Source: Erodium maritimum
Taxonomy: Eukaryota > Streptophyta > Magnoliopsida > Geraniales > Geraniaceae
Reading direction: 5' to 3'
Assembly: GCA_963921825.1 (NCBI GenBank)
Contig: OY997593.1
Coordinates: 69,052,039-69,116,038, forward strand
Length of the DNA: 64,000 nt
A program made the translations under genes and the position numbers. Under the pieces are notes generated by a model. The model was not told where the DNA came from and ran no database searches. It worked only from the letters and a program-made list of their open reading frames with translations. Shown here piece by piece: positions 1 through 12,379 of this stretch (position 1 is its first letter; each line of letters begins with the position of its first letter).

Positions 1-540
1 ACGGCTCATCTTTGAAAAATGGGTAAGACCTCGGACTCTCTATGGATTAATTGCAAACACTTGGGATGTCCGGGCCTTAAATTCCTACCGTTCACAGACA
101 AGATTATGCCCTTCTAATTTCCATCCTAAGAAGCGTTGGACGATAATAGGACCAGGGAACCGTGGTCTTTCCATGGAATCGAGTTGCTTCTAACATCTCT
201 CCCACCTATACTCAACCGGAAATATTGATCTTTTGACATGTCTACATGTTAATAAGAGCTTACGACATTTCAGTTGAAGTGAGGACAGTCCAAATGAGGG
301 ACTTAATCGTCTCGAAGCTGGGCACGGTAGTAGAATTGAACAACCCAAAGAAGCCCGAGGGTTGAGAATTTTTTTGTGGATCCGAATGGAAATGGATGCT
401 ACATTCCCTCTTTGGCGACATCTCAAACTATGGTTTGAGGGGCGACCCAAACCATTTACAACCGGCTCCAATACGAAATGTTTCCGAATTTTTGTTTCTA
501 GTGTAGACGTTTGGGTCATATTAATCGGGACTGATGTAGG
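1..540. other. unassigned sequence upstream of the LINE remnant
   Basis: I see no convincing gene. Open frames here are short and resemble no family I recognise. It may be decayed LINE sequence between endonuclease and RT, because recognisable RT begins at about 541 in the same direction, but no motif supports this. Confidence 0.3.
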
Positions 541-1895
541 TGTTTCATCGAAAGTTGGTAGTATGGCGTTAAAGGTAGATATGCATAAGGCCTATGATCT
601 GGTTGAATGGGGTTATCTGGAGAAATTTTTGCTCGGGATGGGGTTTGATGCTCACTGGGTTCGACTGATTATGGTGTGTCTCAGTTCAATAAAGCTTTGG
701 GTTTCTTCGGAGGGCCGGAGGTTGGGCCCGATCCTCCCGGGCAGAGGTATTCGCCAACGGTACCAGAGTGGTTCAGCAAAGCTTTGGGTTTCTTCGGAGG
801 GCCGGAGGCGGTCTCTCATTTAATTTTCGCTGATGACAGCCTTTTTTTGGTCGAGCGTTGGAAGAGGAGGCTCAGAATTGGAAAGATTTGTTGGGAAAGT
901 ATGAGAAAGCATCTGGTCAAAAGGTTAATGTAGCTAAGTCCTCAGTTGTGTTTAGCCCGAATACAGATGTAGACTTAAGGAGACGGATTGGGGAGGTTTT
1001 GGAGATGCAGGTGTCGGAGGCAATAGGGACCTATCTTGGGTTGTTGGTGATTTTAGGACAGAGTAAATACCGATCATTATGCTTTATCAAGGAGAGAATT
1101 TTACAGCGTATTGGGAGTTGGGACGAATTGTTGTTGAGTAAGGTAGGTAAGGAGGTGCTCCTGAAGTCTGTCATTCAGGCACTCCTTACCTATACTATGA
1201 GCGTGTATTTGTTGCCTGATACTTTGATTCATGAGTTACAAGTAGAGATGAACAGATATTGGTGGATGAATGATGCAAGGACAGGTACAATTATTCGTTG
1301 GAAAAGCTGGAATGGGTTGTGTGATCACAAGCTTAAAGGAGGTATGGGTTTTAAGGTCCTCTGAGATTTCAATTTGGCTTTATTGGAGAAACAAGGGTGG
1401 AGACTAATGTGTAACCCGGGAAGTTTAATAGCGAGGATTATGAAGGCTAAGTATTATCCTATGTCAGATTTTATTGGTGCAGTGAAGAGGCCAAATTCTA
1501 GTCCGATTTGGAATAGTGATTTGGAAGCTCAGGGGATTGTGAGAGGAGGTATTCACAAGAGAATTGGGTCGGGGCGGGATAAGAGAATCCTAGGGGTATC
1601 TTGGCTGCTGACCCATTCAGGTTTAGTGGAGGCTGAACCTCCTAGGATTGAGCATTGGACTGTTGATAATTTGATCAGGTCGGGCTCGAGAGCTTGGAAC
1701 GAGGTGTTAATTCGTGAATTTTTTGAGGCTCGGGACGCTGAAACTATTATGAGAATCCCGCTGAATTCTAGCATGGGAGTTGATGATTGGTATTGGAAGG
1801 GATCTAGGAGTGGCCTTTATAGTGTTCGGGAGGTGTACCGGGAGCTGCAGATCCAGGAGGGTAGATGGAGTAAACTGGATCGGGATGAGTTTTAG
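541..1895 (+). pseudogene. LINE reverse transcriptase remnant
   Basis: The palm motif reads ALKVDMHKAYDLVEW near 563-610, and the catalytic box appears as HLIFADDSLFLV near 815-850 (FADD, the plant LINE form of YxDD). It is followed by the usual thumb text (YLGL near 1030, KEVLLKSVIQ near 1150) and a WR/P-rich connection region. The frame breaks near 810-860 and at a stop around 1362. About 150 bp of palm sequence between the PGRG-like box and FADD is missing and replaced by a duplicated 31-bp block (691-721 and 778-808). The frames cannot encode a working enzyme. Confidence 0.85.
691..808 (+). repeat. 31-bp direct repeat inside the RT pseudogene
   Basis: An identical 31-bp block lies at 691-721 and 778-808, separated by 56 bp. 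In an intact LINE the second copy would be replaced by the RQGDPLSPYLF-type motif and the segment leading to FADD, so this is a deletion plus local duplication. Confidence 0.85.
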
Positions 1896-2330
1896 AAGCA
1901 ATTGCGGCGTTTAAAGTTACCACCTAAAATCTGGCACTTTTTATGGAGGGGGTGTCGGGATTTCTGCCAACAAATGATAATTTGGTCACCATAAGGGTTA
2001 ATGTTAGTTTGGATTGTGTGGTGTGTGGAGAGGAAAAAACAGTGGATCATGTAATGGTCGGCTATCCGGTGGCGAAGGGGGTGATGGGGGTCCCCCCCGG
2101 TTGGTGTTACTGGCTTTCGTGATTGGTTGGAGTTCGGATGGACGTCGGGTGGGGGAGGTAGAGATGACTTTGTGTCGGTATTGTGTTAGGGTCTTTGGAG
2201 AGCTCGTAACCAACGAGTTTGGGAAGGAAAAAGCCTTTCGGTGGAGGCCATTTATCGGGGTGCTGAGCACTTATTGACAGGGTGGAAGGAAGCGCAAGTG
2301 CAGGATGTTCGGGGGACAGGTGGATTGGCG

Positions 2331-2645
2331 GTCGATCATGGGAGATGGAGGAAACCGCCTCCCGTTAAGTTGAAAGTTAATACTGATGCAGCAGTGTTCC
2401 ACGGTACCGGAGGTGGTGGAGGTTGGATTTGTCAAAAGGAGGATGGTTCCCCTTATTTTATGCAGTGCAAAGTGTTTGGAGGCCTTCAGGACCCGGAAGT
2501 ATTGGAAGCATTGGCATTAAAGGCGGAGTTGCAAGAGCTTGTAATCAGAGATTTTGGTAATGGGGTGGTAGAATCGGACTGTTTGGGCCTAGTTTTGGCC
2601 ATTAACAGTAATTCGGTTTTGGTTACCCCATTGGGGGCTATTGTT
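2331..2645 (+). pseudogene. LINE RNase H domain, N-terminal part
   Basis: The translation runs KLKVNTDAAVF, then GGGWICQKEDG, a LEALALKAELQ helix and VVESDCLGLVLAINS. This is the RVT_3 (plant LINE RNase H) pattern with its NxDxA start, E-containing helix and ESD motif. The frame is open up to the insertion point and continues after it at 4509. Confidence 0.8.
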
Positions 2646-4490
2646 TTTTTTATCAGCAAAGCAAATTTAAATTAAAACTGTTCTTTGGAAGGAAGAACAA
2701 AGTTTGAAATACAACCACACGAGCAATCCACAATGGATCATCAACAGAGAAAACAACAACAACACAAGGGCGGCCCACACAAGGAACCTCACAACCAACA
2801 AGAGAAGGATGCAACCTAAAAATACAGACGTGAGCGCTGGCAATAAGTCACAGCCTCAAGACTACCCAACAAGGGGTGCAGACAAAGGGAAGGTCTAAGT
2901 ATCCAAATTTTACAACCATTAAGCACTAAAAGGTAAAAAAGGTCTAAAACCCAGGTATTCCAACCGTGAAGCGCATAAAAAAGGTATATAACCGGATTTT
3001 GCTACCATTAGACGCAAGCGATACTGTATAGAAACCGACCGACTGCCTAATAAAGAAATCACACTGTCTCATTAGGATCATCAATCAATCACAAAGACTG
3101 GGAGCTGAAAACTAATACGTCGACGGCCAACACCGAACGACAAAGACAAGCCTGGGGAGTCAAACCCAACCAGACACACTAAACCCTAAAAACGAAACTG
3201 TAAGTAGACAGCTAAGCGGTGCAAAATCCAAACTTCTTACCGGCGGCCAACACCTTAAACCGGCAAGTCCTAATCACCGAAGTGAAAGGAAGCCAATGAA
3301 TACTAAACATAAATCAATAAAAGGGTAAGCGGGGACACAAACTAAAGCAATCAAGAATGTGAACATTACCCAAACCCTGATGTACCGCTGCATCCACGAC
3401 GATCAACACCCAGGGGATGGAGAAACGCGTCCCACGACCAGAGAACAACGATACGCCCGGCCACCCAACGAATGAGCAGATACTTTCCTACCTTTAAACG
3501 CTGAAGTACCGAAGAAACCTCCAACTAGCTGGGTCCAACACCACAATAGCCAACGACAGATTCAGCTCACACAGGACCCTAACGATCTCTTACAGAAGAA
3601 ACGCTTCCCACACAGGGCCTAGAGCGAGCCGTCGGGAAAACACCGTGGATAGCAAAGGGAGCCAGCAATTGACGGAGAAGAGCTCCCAGAGCGAAGAGAA
3701 CAGAGGCGCTACAATCAACAACTGAAGGTGGGTAGTAGTCCCACACCAGATCTGAATTGAACTCCCAAAACTCCTCCGAGGAAAATGCATGCCACAATGA
3801 TAATGTCGCACAAAGGAGCACACAACTTCCCACCTAGCACGACCACGCCAGGCAGAACCCGATCCAAATCCGAGCAGCTCCGAAAACCTGCCTGAATCTT
3901 AACCGGGCCGTCTGACCCGACCCAAGAAGCACCAGATCCGGACCTGTCCAGGCAGAGCCCAAACTGACAGGCCCGACCCAACCAACCCCAGCCCAAACGG
4001 ACCACGCCCTACCTGCACGCACAGGTCCCGCCCTTGAGCCGCGACGAATCTACTGCCTCCGATGCATTCTACAGCACACACCACCCGCCCCTTCTCCGGC
4101 CAGAACCAGAGCAACTCATGCCGACGAGATCCGGAGTTGCAAAATGAGGAAGAAACGCCAGATCCGGCGAGGGGAGAGCTCGGCCTTCCAGAGGAGAAGA
4201 AGCCCGAAGAACACGACCAACCAAGGCCACAAGCAGAGCAATCATGGCCCCAAGTTGAACCGGACTAGATATGAAGCTCGGGGAAAAAACAGGGAAGGAA
4301 GAAACAGAGGAGAGGGGAAAGAGAAGGTAGAAGAAGGAGAGAAGGGAGGGGGTCACCACCGGCAACAATGCAGGCCCGAGAGCCTGGTGTCGTCGGTGGT
4401 GGGACGGGACGGCGGCTAGGTTAACACAGGGGAGAAGCTTTGATAGAGAGAGGTTTTCTTTACGGTTTGGTATTAAAATATGGTTTAGCT
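2646..4490 (-). mobile_element. family alpha non-coding retroposon, copy 1
   Basis: The insert sits inside the LINE RNase H domain and is flanked by a perfect 18-bp duplication (CCATTGGGGGCTATTGTT at 2628-2645 and 4491-4508). Its left end is a T run on the + strand, so the element lies on the minus strand with its poly(A) tail at 2646-2651. Just inside the tail is an AATTTAAATTTG-type sequence shared with copies at 36421 and 55360. The right (5') half is GC-rich. Frames such as 4494-4069 on the minus strand look non-coding. No RT, endonuclease or ORF1 domain is visible. LINE-type target-primed insertion is inferred from the tail and the long variable-length duplication. Confidence 0.8.
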
Positions 4491-4508
4491 CCATTGGGGG
4501 CTATTGTT

Positions 4509-4652
4509 ATGGATTGTAAGCAGATTCTTTCGTGTTTGGTTGATGTAACTGTAATCCATATTAAGAGGACTGAAAACAGTGTAGCTCATGAGCTAGTTCG
4601 AAATGTTCGGGAGTGGACATCTATGGTGTGGAATTATTCATCTTTGCCATAA
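4509..4652 (+). pseudogene. LINE RNase H domain, C-terminal part
   Basis: The frame reads MDCKQILSCL..., then VIHIKRTENSVAHELVRN and a terminal W before TAA. This is the ending of RVT_3 RNase H domains (R-x-x-N-x-x-A-H motif). It directly continues the 2331-2645 segment once the alpha insert and one copy of the duplication are removed. Confidence 0.85.
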
Positions 4653-4740
4653 CCCATTTTTGGGTTACTGGTTTCTGATTCTCATTAATAACTCCCTTAC
4701 TTTCGTCAAAAAGAAAATTAAAACTTAAATTTTGTTATCG

Positions 4741-7230
4741 AACATATTGATTTTTATTATGTAATATGGACTTTTAATAAAAATGACCAACTTCTTGGGA
4801 AGTTTAAATATTCTGATCTTTTTTCCAGACATCAATAATGCATTGTAACAGTTCTAAAATAATTGTAGCAACCTGCGAAAGCGAATTATTATAACTATGT
4901 TCTCCACATGGTCGGAACAACTCTTCATGATAACATTATTTCCACCACCCCACATTAATTAAAAATTACTAGGACCAAAGCAGTGCACATAAGCAGAACT
5001 ATTTGCAAACCCTAGATGTTTCAGAGGCCAAGTGGATTAACCCGTAATTAGAGGGAAGAAATGTGATTATCAATAATAATCGAAGCTCGTGATCCATCAT
5101 TAGAGGAAAATTCACATGATTCATGATTGTCGTAGTTCATATGATCTTGTTCCCTACATGGTTAATCATTGAGAAAGCTTGATCAACAATTAATATGAGA
5201 AAATCGAGAAACCCTAATACCGGAAAATGATATCACATGATGAAGTTAATCAATAATTACGAAGTGTATTTAATTCATAATTGTGTGCTATGGAAGCGTT
5301 ATTTTTAAAGTAGAATAAACATTATTAAAGATCGGTAATCAAAATACGTTGGAATTAGGTCATGATATTATCTCCGGTCAATCCTTGAACTGAATTCAGC
5401 GAGCCATTCTGCAAGTCAGTGGACAACTTCTTTCGCTACACGTTTGATAAATTCGAGTTATACATTTTCGATTATATCTAGAAGCTCTGTATAATCTGTA
5501 GCTACTATATCGAAGGGCTAGAGGAAAATGTATATTTGACTTATGAGGTTAACCACTACTTGACAGTTTTTCTAATCGTTACTGAAGGTTGTAAATATAA
5601 AACCAGCCATAGAAATACGTCTTTAATAATGTGTGCCTTCAATAGGACCGGAGTAAAAATGACCTATAATGAATTTTGTACCTACTCTCTCTATTCGATA
5701 CCATACTGCCATAAGTCCTTAGAAAAGATGCATTGTGAATTTTACTATCATATGTGATAATGTATGAAAACTAAATAAGGTAGTTATATATATATATATA
5801 TATTATTTTTATTTAAATATTAATCTAATGATCGGGATTTTCACAACAAAAACTAGTATATTATTTACCAAAGAGAGAGTAAGAAAGTATTTGTTCACTA
5901 GTGCACATGCACCCACATGCATCTGCTTCTTATATTCTTTACTTATTTATTTTATTGTTTTGTTGGTCTTAAATCCTGATATTGTTGTCCCAAGAGAAGA
6001 TTTTAATAGAGATGGAAAAGGGTTCCATTTTTAATTGATTATTCTCCTAATTTCTATATTTTAAGATTAAAGTGCTTGATTAAAAAATAACAGTGTGTTA
6101 TGATATTTTAGTTTGTTTATTCTATCAATGGAGTCTCTTATGTCCCAAACCAACTTATCATAATCTTTTGGATTGGGAACTTGGAATCCACATCATACAA
6201 AGTTCTTAATCCAACTTCACTTTTTAAATTCTTAATCCTTTGCTTTTTATTCATTTGTATAATTAAATCTATTTATTATTATTGTTATATTTTTCATATA
6301 AAAGAAAACATTATGATTATTTTTTTTCTCTTTTATTAAATTAATTTTGATACTTTCACTTCTTTTTTTCATGCAATCAAGGCCAATAGAAGTGCCCAAA
6401 CATAATGTTAAAGCAACCATATGTTCATTTTGTCCTTTCTATTTATATGTTTCTAATTTTCATTGGTTTGTTTTATTAGTGAATTGAAAACAATTTTTAA
6501 ATGAAAATTCTCGTCCACCGAACTTAACCGACGTTACCAGGAAAACTACCAACTAACGCGACCAACTAACATATTGCAACAAGTTGTATTAAGAATAGTG
6601 TTTTGGAAGCCGACATTGCATGTCTCGAGAAACAATGGATCCTATTCATGGTTTGTGGACATGCATGTTCATGCACTTTCGGAAACCAGGTCAATTACTT
6701 CTAAAAATCAGCTATACCGATTTAGGCCTTTAAATACTTGATTATTTTATTTGACATGTAATGGTAAGTTTATTAAATATAATAACTGACAATCCACTCG
6801 CAAATATAATAGAAAATATGGTTAAATATCGAAACTTATTCTTAAATATCGGTCACGAACACTACATTACCGTAAGTATTGGTCACGCGATTTTGTTAGT
6901 AAAAATGGACGGAATTTTCCATTCCGTTAGTCATATGACCTCAAGTGTCATATAATGGATGGTTAGGAGAAGGTGGAAATTTTTTTATTGAGGCATAACG
7001 GGAAAGGCCACACAGGAACTCTGTCCCGCGGAGATGTCGTGCCTATTGGCGCCATAGTTCGTAATTACAACTTACATCCCAATGAACTAGCAAACGTTTT
7101 TAAGTTTGGATGAAAGCGACAAAAGTTTTTGTTTTTTTAGTTAAGCGTAAGTACATTACCTTTTCGTTCTCATTTGGGAATTTATTTGGGGTTCATATGT
7201 AATTTCTAATGTGTTGCCTTTACTCAGTGT
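4741..7230. other. AT-rich intergenic stretch
   Basis: No supported gene. It is AT-rich spacer with a TA dinucleotide run near 5785-5802. Small open frames (for example 5536-5757 and 5828-6034) have no recognisable features and unlikely composition. An inverted pair of short sequences near 6840-6950 could be a decayed DNA transposon but is not clear. Confidence 0.6.
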
Positions 7231-7779
7231 ATGTACAAGCTTACCGGCGGCCCATACAACTTAGAGCTTTTGGATTTTATCATGCAAACGGCCTCCAGTC
7301 GTTTCAGAGATTGGAAGCATGACATTAAGATCTGGATTGACATATGGGAGCTGAAGCACACAACCCTCGATAACACGAATCCCAAAGTACACACGTCGTT
7401 CGAGTTCCTTCATCGTGAAGACCAATTCCTATGGATTTGCGGACACTTCAAATCATATGAACTCGTAATAAGAAATATGGCTTATATTTTTCATAGTGTT
7501 TGCTTTGTTTTTGTATCAATTTTTTTCTTGCAATTAACACAATTTCATATATTGTCGAAGTTGAGCGACTGTGGAAAGGCATCTCGGAAAAAGAAAAACA
7601 TCTCGCACCACGGGGGTAGTATGACACTTGAGGAACAGGCCCAACGTTACCTTGCTAAATCCTCCCCACGTCCACGTTGCGACGCCTACATCGAGGTTTA
7701 CGACAAGAAAAATGTCTTCAAGAGGTTTGCAACGCCTACATTGACTAAAGTTCCCCAACGGATATCATCCGTTGGGTAA
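7231..7779 (+). pseudogene. CACTA (Ptta/En/Spm-like) transposase remnant
   Basis: The frame encodes a segment with FLWICGHFKS, then CGKASRKKKNISHHGGSMT and LEEQAQRYLAKSSPRPRCDAY. This W-x-x-x-x-x-F...SxKNR...HxxGS pattern is characteristic of the plant Transposase_24 domain carried by CACTA elements. A probable intron of about 95 bp (donor near 7466 GTAATAAG, acceptor near 7560) separates the two halves; read through, it adds an AT-coded hydrophobic insert. The piece lies directly beside CACTA-type subterminal repeats. Upstream transposase exons and the DDE transposase itself are absent, so it is a fragment. Confidence 0.6.
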
Positions 7780-8263
7780 ACTAACACTGTTAATTCTTTG
7801 CCGAAAGATGATATCTGTGGGTAAGGTGTAGGATTTTACCAACGAATGATATTCGTAAGTAAGATTTAAGATTTTACAAACGGATGGTATCTGTGGAATA
7901 GGTTTAGGACTTTACCAACGGATATAATCTGTGGGTAAGGTTTAGGCTTTACCGACGGATGATATCCATTGATAAGGTTAAATACTTAACCAACGAATCT
8001 AATCCGTTGGTAAGGTTTAATACTTGACCAACGTATTGCATCCGTCAGGTAGGCGCACTTTCATAGCCACATATTGGATCTGTAGCCAAAGTGAACACCT
8101 TACCGACGGATATATTGGTCCGTTGACTAAAATCTTGACCAACGCGATTAGGCCGACGGATCTTGGTTGATGGATACATTGGTCAACCAAGATTTTTGCC
8201 GACGGATAGGCAATCCTAGACAGCGAATAAGATCCGTCTTCCAACAACTTATCAGCAGTAGTG
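7750..8263 (+). repeat. CACTA subterminal repeat array and probable right terminus
   Basis: About a dozen degenerate copies, in both orientations, of a motif like ACCAACGGATATCATCCGTTGG are spaced through this stretch (near 7755, 7840, 7880, 7915, 7960, 7990, 8030, 8110 and 8150). Short GACGGAT palindromes of this kind are the transposase-binding subterminal repeats of CACTA elements. The array ends at a TAGTG (8259-8263), the expected reverse complement of the CACTA terminus. The left terminus was not found. Confidence 0.65.
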
Positions 8264-9100
8264 GTTGTATATTAGACGACGAAATACAAAAACGTCAGTC
8301 AAGATGTCAAATACTTGGCCGATGGTCAAAAGAGAGACATAAACTTAAGGTGTAGGGTGAAACATGATCAAACGTTCTCACGCAAGACCTACAAGCAACG
8401 ACTAAGAATGCGCTGTACTCGTATTTGATTAAACACGCTTGTACCGAAGACTCACGAACATTGGGCTTGACGGAACATCACCTTACTTGTGCATAATAAG
8501 CTCACATAAAATTCAGTTTGGTTATGACAGAGTAAACGACGTTTACCGAAGCCTATCACCGATCAAACATTACAATGGATGTTGAATTACCGTTAATTTT
8601 TTATTGGACGTTATCGGTATGAAATGTTATATCTTATTGTTATGAGATATTTTCATATGAAAAATATCTGACAAAAGTGTGTATGCACAAGTTCATTAAT
8701 GGATTAGAACAAAACAGAAATAGATTGAAGATAAGATATTTGGATGTGTGAGAGAGGTTTTGGGACATGAACAAGACATGGACGCACTGCAAATATGCCA
8801 TGGCCTATTTGAGAAGACGATATGTTGGAGGGCACATGGAGCATGTATGTATACGAAACATGACTGGTTGGGACATCACAACTACGGCGGGGTCTCCTAC
8901 ACACTACCAATTATACATAATTAATATTCCTACACATTTATCCATTTATAATATATAAATATATTAAAAAAAGCGAGAGAAAACAATTCATTGATCTTTC
9001 ACACATGTGATGCCACATAACAAAATTTATACAGTAAGTGATTTGTCGTGACTTTCTTGAAACAAAATAATTTGAATAAAAAGGTAAAATTGGATACTTT
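8264..9100. other. unassigned spacer
   Basis: No supported gene. Two overlapping short open frames on opposite strands (8704-8910 and 8767-8958) have no recognisable features. Composition is ordinary for AT-rich intergenic DNA. Confidence 0.55.
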
Positions 9101-9424
9101 CTATGTTAGGGTTTTCTGTTAGCCACTATCATGTCTCGACGGTAAACTTCTCGGTAGATCTCCCCTCTCGTTGATTTATCTACAACGGCTCCTCCTCTCT
9201 CTTTGACTCCATTACCCCTTGTTCTTTCGATAGCGGCATCCCCGCATTCAACCCCCCCTACGCCTCAATTGGGAGAGCTTTCCCCGATTTCGCTGCCTCT
9301 GCTTACGTCGTTGGCTGGTGGTCTCTCTCAGGCCACTCTGATGTCTTAATGCGAGCGTCGTCTGGACCATGGTTCTGGTAACATCCCAAATCCCAATCAT
9401 ATCCCGGATACGTCGGACCTTCGT

Positions 9425-10110
9425 ATACTGGCATGGAATTGTCAAGGGATGGCCCGAGGAACCCACAAGAAGCATCTTCTCCTTCTTCTGCAGGAACAGA
9501 AGCCCCATATTGTTTTCCTATCGGAGACTCTACTGGCAACAAAAAGTTGTCTCCTCCTTGCCCGATCTCTAGCTTTTCCGGTCATATTTACGTTCCCCAA
9601 AAAATCACCAACGAGGTATAGCCAAGTTTTGGGTGATGGGCGTTGACATTGCTCAGAGGTCTGTTGACGAGCATTTTATCGATGTCGAATTTACGGCACC
9701 TGGATATGTTGGAGTTCGGCTTACATGGATCTACGGGGAACCACGCCGAGATCGACGCCACCTGACATGGGAGTTACTTCGCCGGCTTCATCAGTCTGCT
9801 AGAGTGAATTTGATTGTTATGGGGGATCTGAATGATATACTGGACAGTGAAGAAACAACCGGGGAGGTAGTTATCCTGGTTCCCTCATAAACTTTCAGAG
9901 AAGTAGTTGACAATCTTGACTTGGTTGATGTGCCCGTTACAGATCACCAATACACCTGGTATACAGGTAAGCGGCATGACAGACGCACTTAGGCTCGCCT
10001 GGACCGGGCCCTGATTTCTCGCCAATATTTTAACTCCCTTCCCATTCAGGCGTTTTGTATCACGGGCAACACGACCTCTGACCATTGGCCTATATTACTC
10101 ACTTTGGACA
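9425..10110 (+). pseudogene. LINE AP-like endonuclease remnant
   Basis: Across frames the text reads LAWNCQGMARG, then QEQKPHIVFLSET (the metal-binding SET glutamate), WIYGEP near 9730, MGDLNDIL near 9825, YTWYTG and RLDRALIS near 9950-10015, and TSDHWPILLTL near 10075-10105 (the SDH active-site motif). This is the exonuclease-endonuclease-phosphatase fold of LINE ORF2. Frameshifts occur near 9600 and stops near 9890 and 9990. Confidence 0.85.
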
Positions 10111-10744
10111 ATAAAATGGAAAGACGAGATCTTAAGAACTTCGGATTTCAGTCCGAATGGGTATATGATATAGAATGTGGAGTCACCATCCAAGAACACT
10201 AGAAGCAAGCACTGTCGCAGACAATTACCTAGACAATTAAGGACGTGGGAACAACCCTTCAATATTGGGGCTATCACTAGTACGGACACGCGGTGAAGCA
10301 TATCCGTTGGTGACAAAGGAGAATTGCAGAATTAAATTATCGCACGGATAGGCCTATGGTACATCGCAAGGAAGCAATACAAATACAGTATGAAAATGCA
10401 TTGACTCGGCAAGAGTCGTTTTGGAGACAACGGGCAAACCACCACTAGAATGTGGATGGGGATCGAAACACGAAATTTTTCCAGGTGGCTGCTTCCTTCT
10501 GGCGCCGAGTTAATATGGTTCTCTCCTTGCAAAATGACCTGGGACAGGTGGTGACATGAGACACAAGTATGAGAGACTTAATAATGAACTATTTCCACCA
10601 GTTGTTTACATCACTTCAAGCTACGATTGTACTGATCCCTATCCAGTTCACGGTATCGATTCCCGAGTAGGACCGTGCCCTTTTACTTTGACCAGTTAAG
10701 GTGACAGAAATCAAACAGACAGTCTTTCTGATGGGACCGGATAA

Positions 10745-11990
10745 ATCCCCATGCCAGATGGTCTGAACCCTCTGTTTTATCAACATTATTGGGCGGTGAT
10801 GAAAACGGAGGTGGTCCGGTTTATTCAGAGCGCTATCACCACCCACTCTTTTAATCATAATATTAATGACACATCTATAGTGCTTATCCAAAAAAATATT
10901 AACCCCCAAATGGTCACGGATCTTAGACCCATCGCTCTGTGCAACGTAATCTTTCGGATGTTGTCTAAAGTCCTCGCTAATAGGCTATGTCCCCTCCTTG
11001 GTTCGTCATCTCCGAAAATCAAGGGGCTTTTATACCGTGACGTTGTATATAGGACACCGTCATCATCTCTTTTGAGATCATTCATGCCCTTCGGGAAGCG
11101 TAACAGTGTGAGTGCTATATGCGCTGAAGCTGGATATGAGCAAAGCATATGACATGGTAGAATGGTCCTATCTACTGGTGGTCATGCGTAGCCCTGGTTT
11201 CTCGGGAGAATGGATCTCTCTTATTACTTATTGTATGATTACTGTCAGGTACTCGGTCTCGTCTGGAGGGAGAGAGACTCCAACCTGTAGACCTACCCGA
11301 AGAATTCGGCAAGGGGACCCTCTATCCTCGTATATGTTCCTATTTTGTATGGAGGGTATATCCCAACTATTGAAGCAGGCGCATGATAGGAATGAGATCC
11401 AGGGCTTTCGGGTGTCTCGGGGAGCGCCTAAAATATCCCACATGTTCTTTGCGGATGACTGTTACATTTTTTGCAGGGCAACCGCAGTAGAGGCACAACG
11501 CATTAAAGACATCCTGGGGATATTTAGCATGATTGCGTGTCAGTATTGAACCTGGAAAAGTCGTCGATATTCTTTAGTAATAATACCCTGATCCGATCGT
11601 CACATGTGCTGCTCCATTCTTTCCATTTCGGAAATATCCTCGTCCACCCTGTACTTGGGGGTGCCAAACATGATGGGTAGAGATCGCAAGAGTGCTATGG
11701 CTTTTCTAGGGAATCGGGTCGTGGCCTGTATCAGATAATGGGATGGGAAGCTTCTATCACTGGCGGGTCAAGAGGTAATGATCCGTTCTGTACTCAACTC
11801 ACTCCTTTTTTATGTGATGTCCGCTTTTAAGATCCCAACTAGTATTATAAACTGAGTTCATGTTGCGTTGGCACATTTCTTGTGGGGGCAAAAGGATCGC
11901 TCTCTAGTATGGCTTGATTAGGATAAGTTGTGTACCCTAAAGAGTTAGGAGGTCTGGGTTTCCGGCACCTCCGAGATGTCAACACGACAC
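10745..11990 (+). pseudogene. LINE reverse transcriptase remnant
   Basis: Visible motifs are PDGLNPLFYQHYW (10752), LIQKN...DLRPIALCNVIFRMLSKVLANRL (10880-10990), ALKLDMSKAYDMVEW (11113-11165), RRIRQGDPLSSYMFLFCMEG (11300-11360) and HMFFADDCYIF (11435-11475), which together are RT fingers and palm. After a frameshift near 11545 the thumb continues (YLGVPNMMGRD-like text near 11650). Stops and shifts make it non-functional. Confidence 0.88.
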
Positions 11991-12379
11991 TTGTGGGTAA
12001 GCAAGCATGGGGCCTTCTTCACAAACCATGATCAATGGTGGCGAGGGTACTCAAAGCTCAGTACTATTTACAAACAGACTTCATGAAGCCAAATTCCAGT
12101 TTTATCTGGAGCAGTTTTTGTCTTCTCCAAATCTTTTGCGGGGAGTTCTTCGGGTAATGATTGGTGATGTCCGTGACACCCCTATTTTGGAGACACCATC
12201 GCTTCAAAGGCCAAATCCGTATGTTATCTCTCCTCCGACACCTTTGATTGGTTTCTCGGTGGCGGGGCTAATGGTGCCTGATACTTGAATTTGGGACGTT
12301 CCGCTTATTCGACAATTATTTACTGAGTCGGATCAAATAAAGATTCTTCAACTTCCTATATCAAAATATAGATCTCGGG

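Larger units (their letters stand above)
541..4740 (+). mobile_element. 5'-truncated RNase H-type plant LINE, interrupted by a retroposon
   Basis: The order along the + strand is reverse transcriptase (541-1370), the thumb/connection region (1374-1895), a decayed zf-RVT region (to about 2080) and an RNase H domain split in two (2331-2645 and 4509-4652). This is the domain order of plant LINEs with a C-terminal RNase H. Endonuclease and ORF1 are missing, so the copy is 5'-truncated or decayed. The insert at 2646-4490 is flanked by a perfect 18-bp duplication of LINE sequence (2628-2645 and 4491-4508). The 3' end is probably near 4725, where an A-rich tail follows the RNase H stop. Stops and frameshifts show it is dead. 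Confidence 0.85.

Noticed and set aside
7231..7779. Intact host gene of 182 aa
   Set aside because: The frame runs through a probable intron, matches a CACTA transposase fragment and abuts CACTA subterminal repeats.
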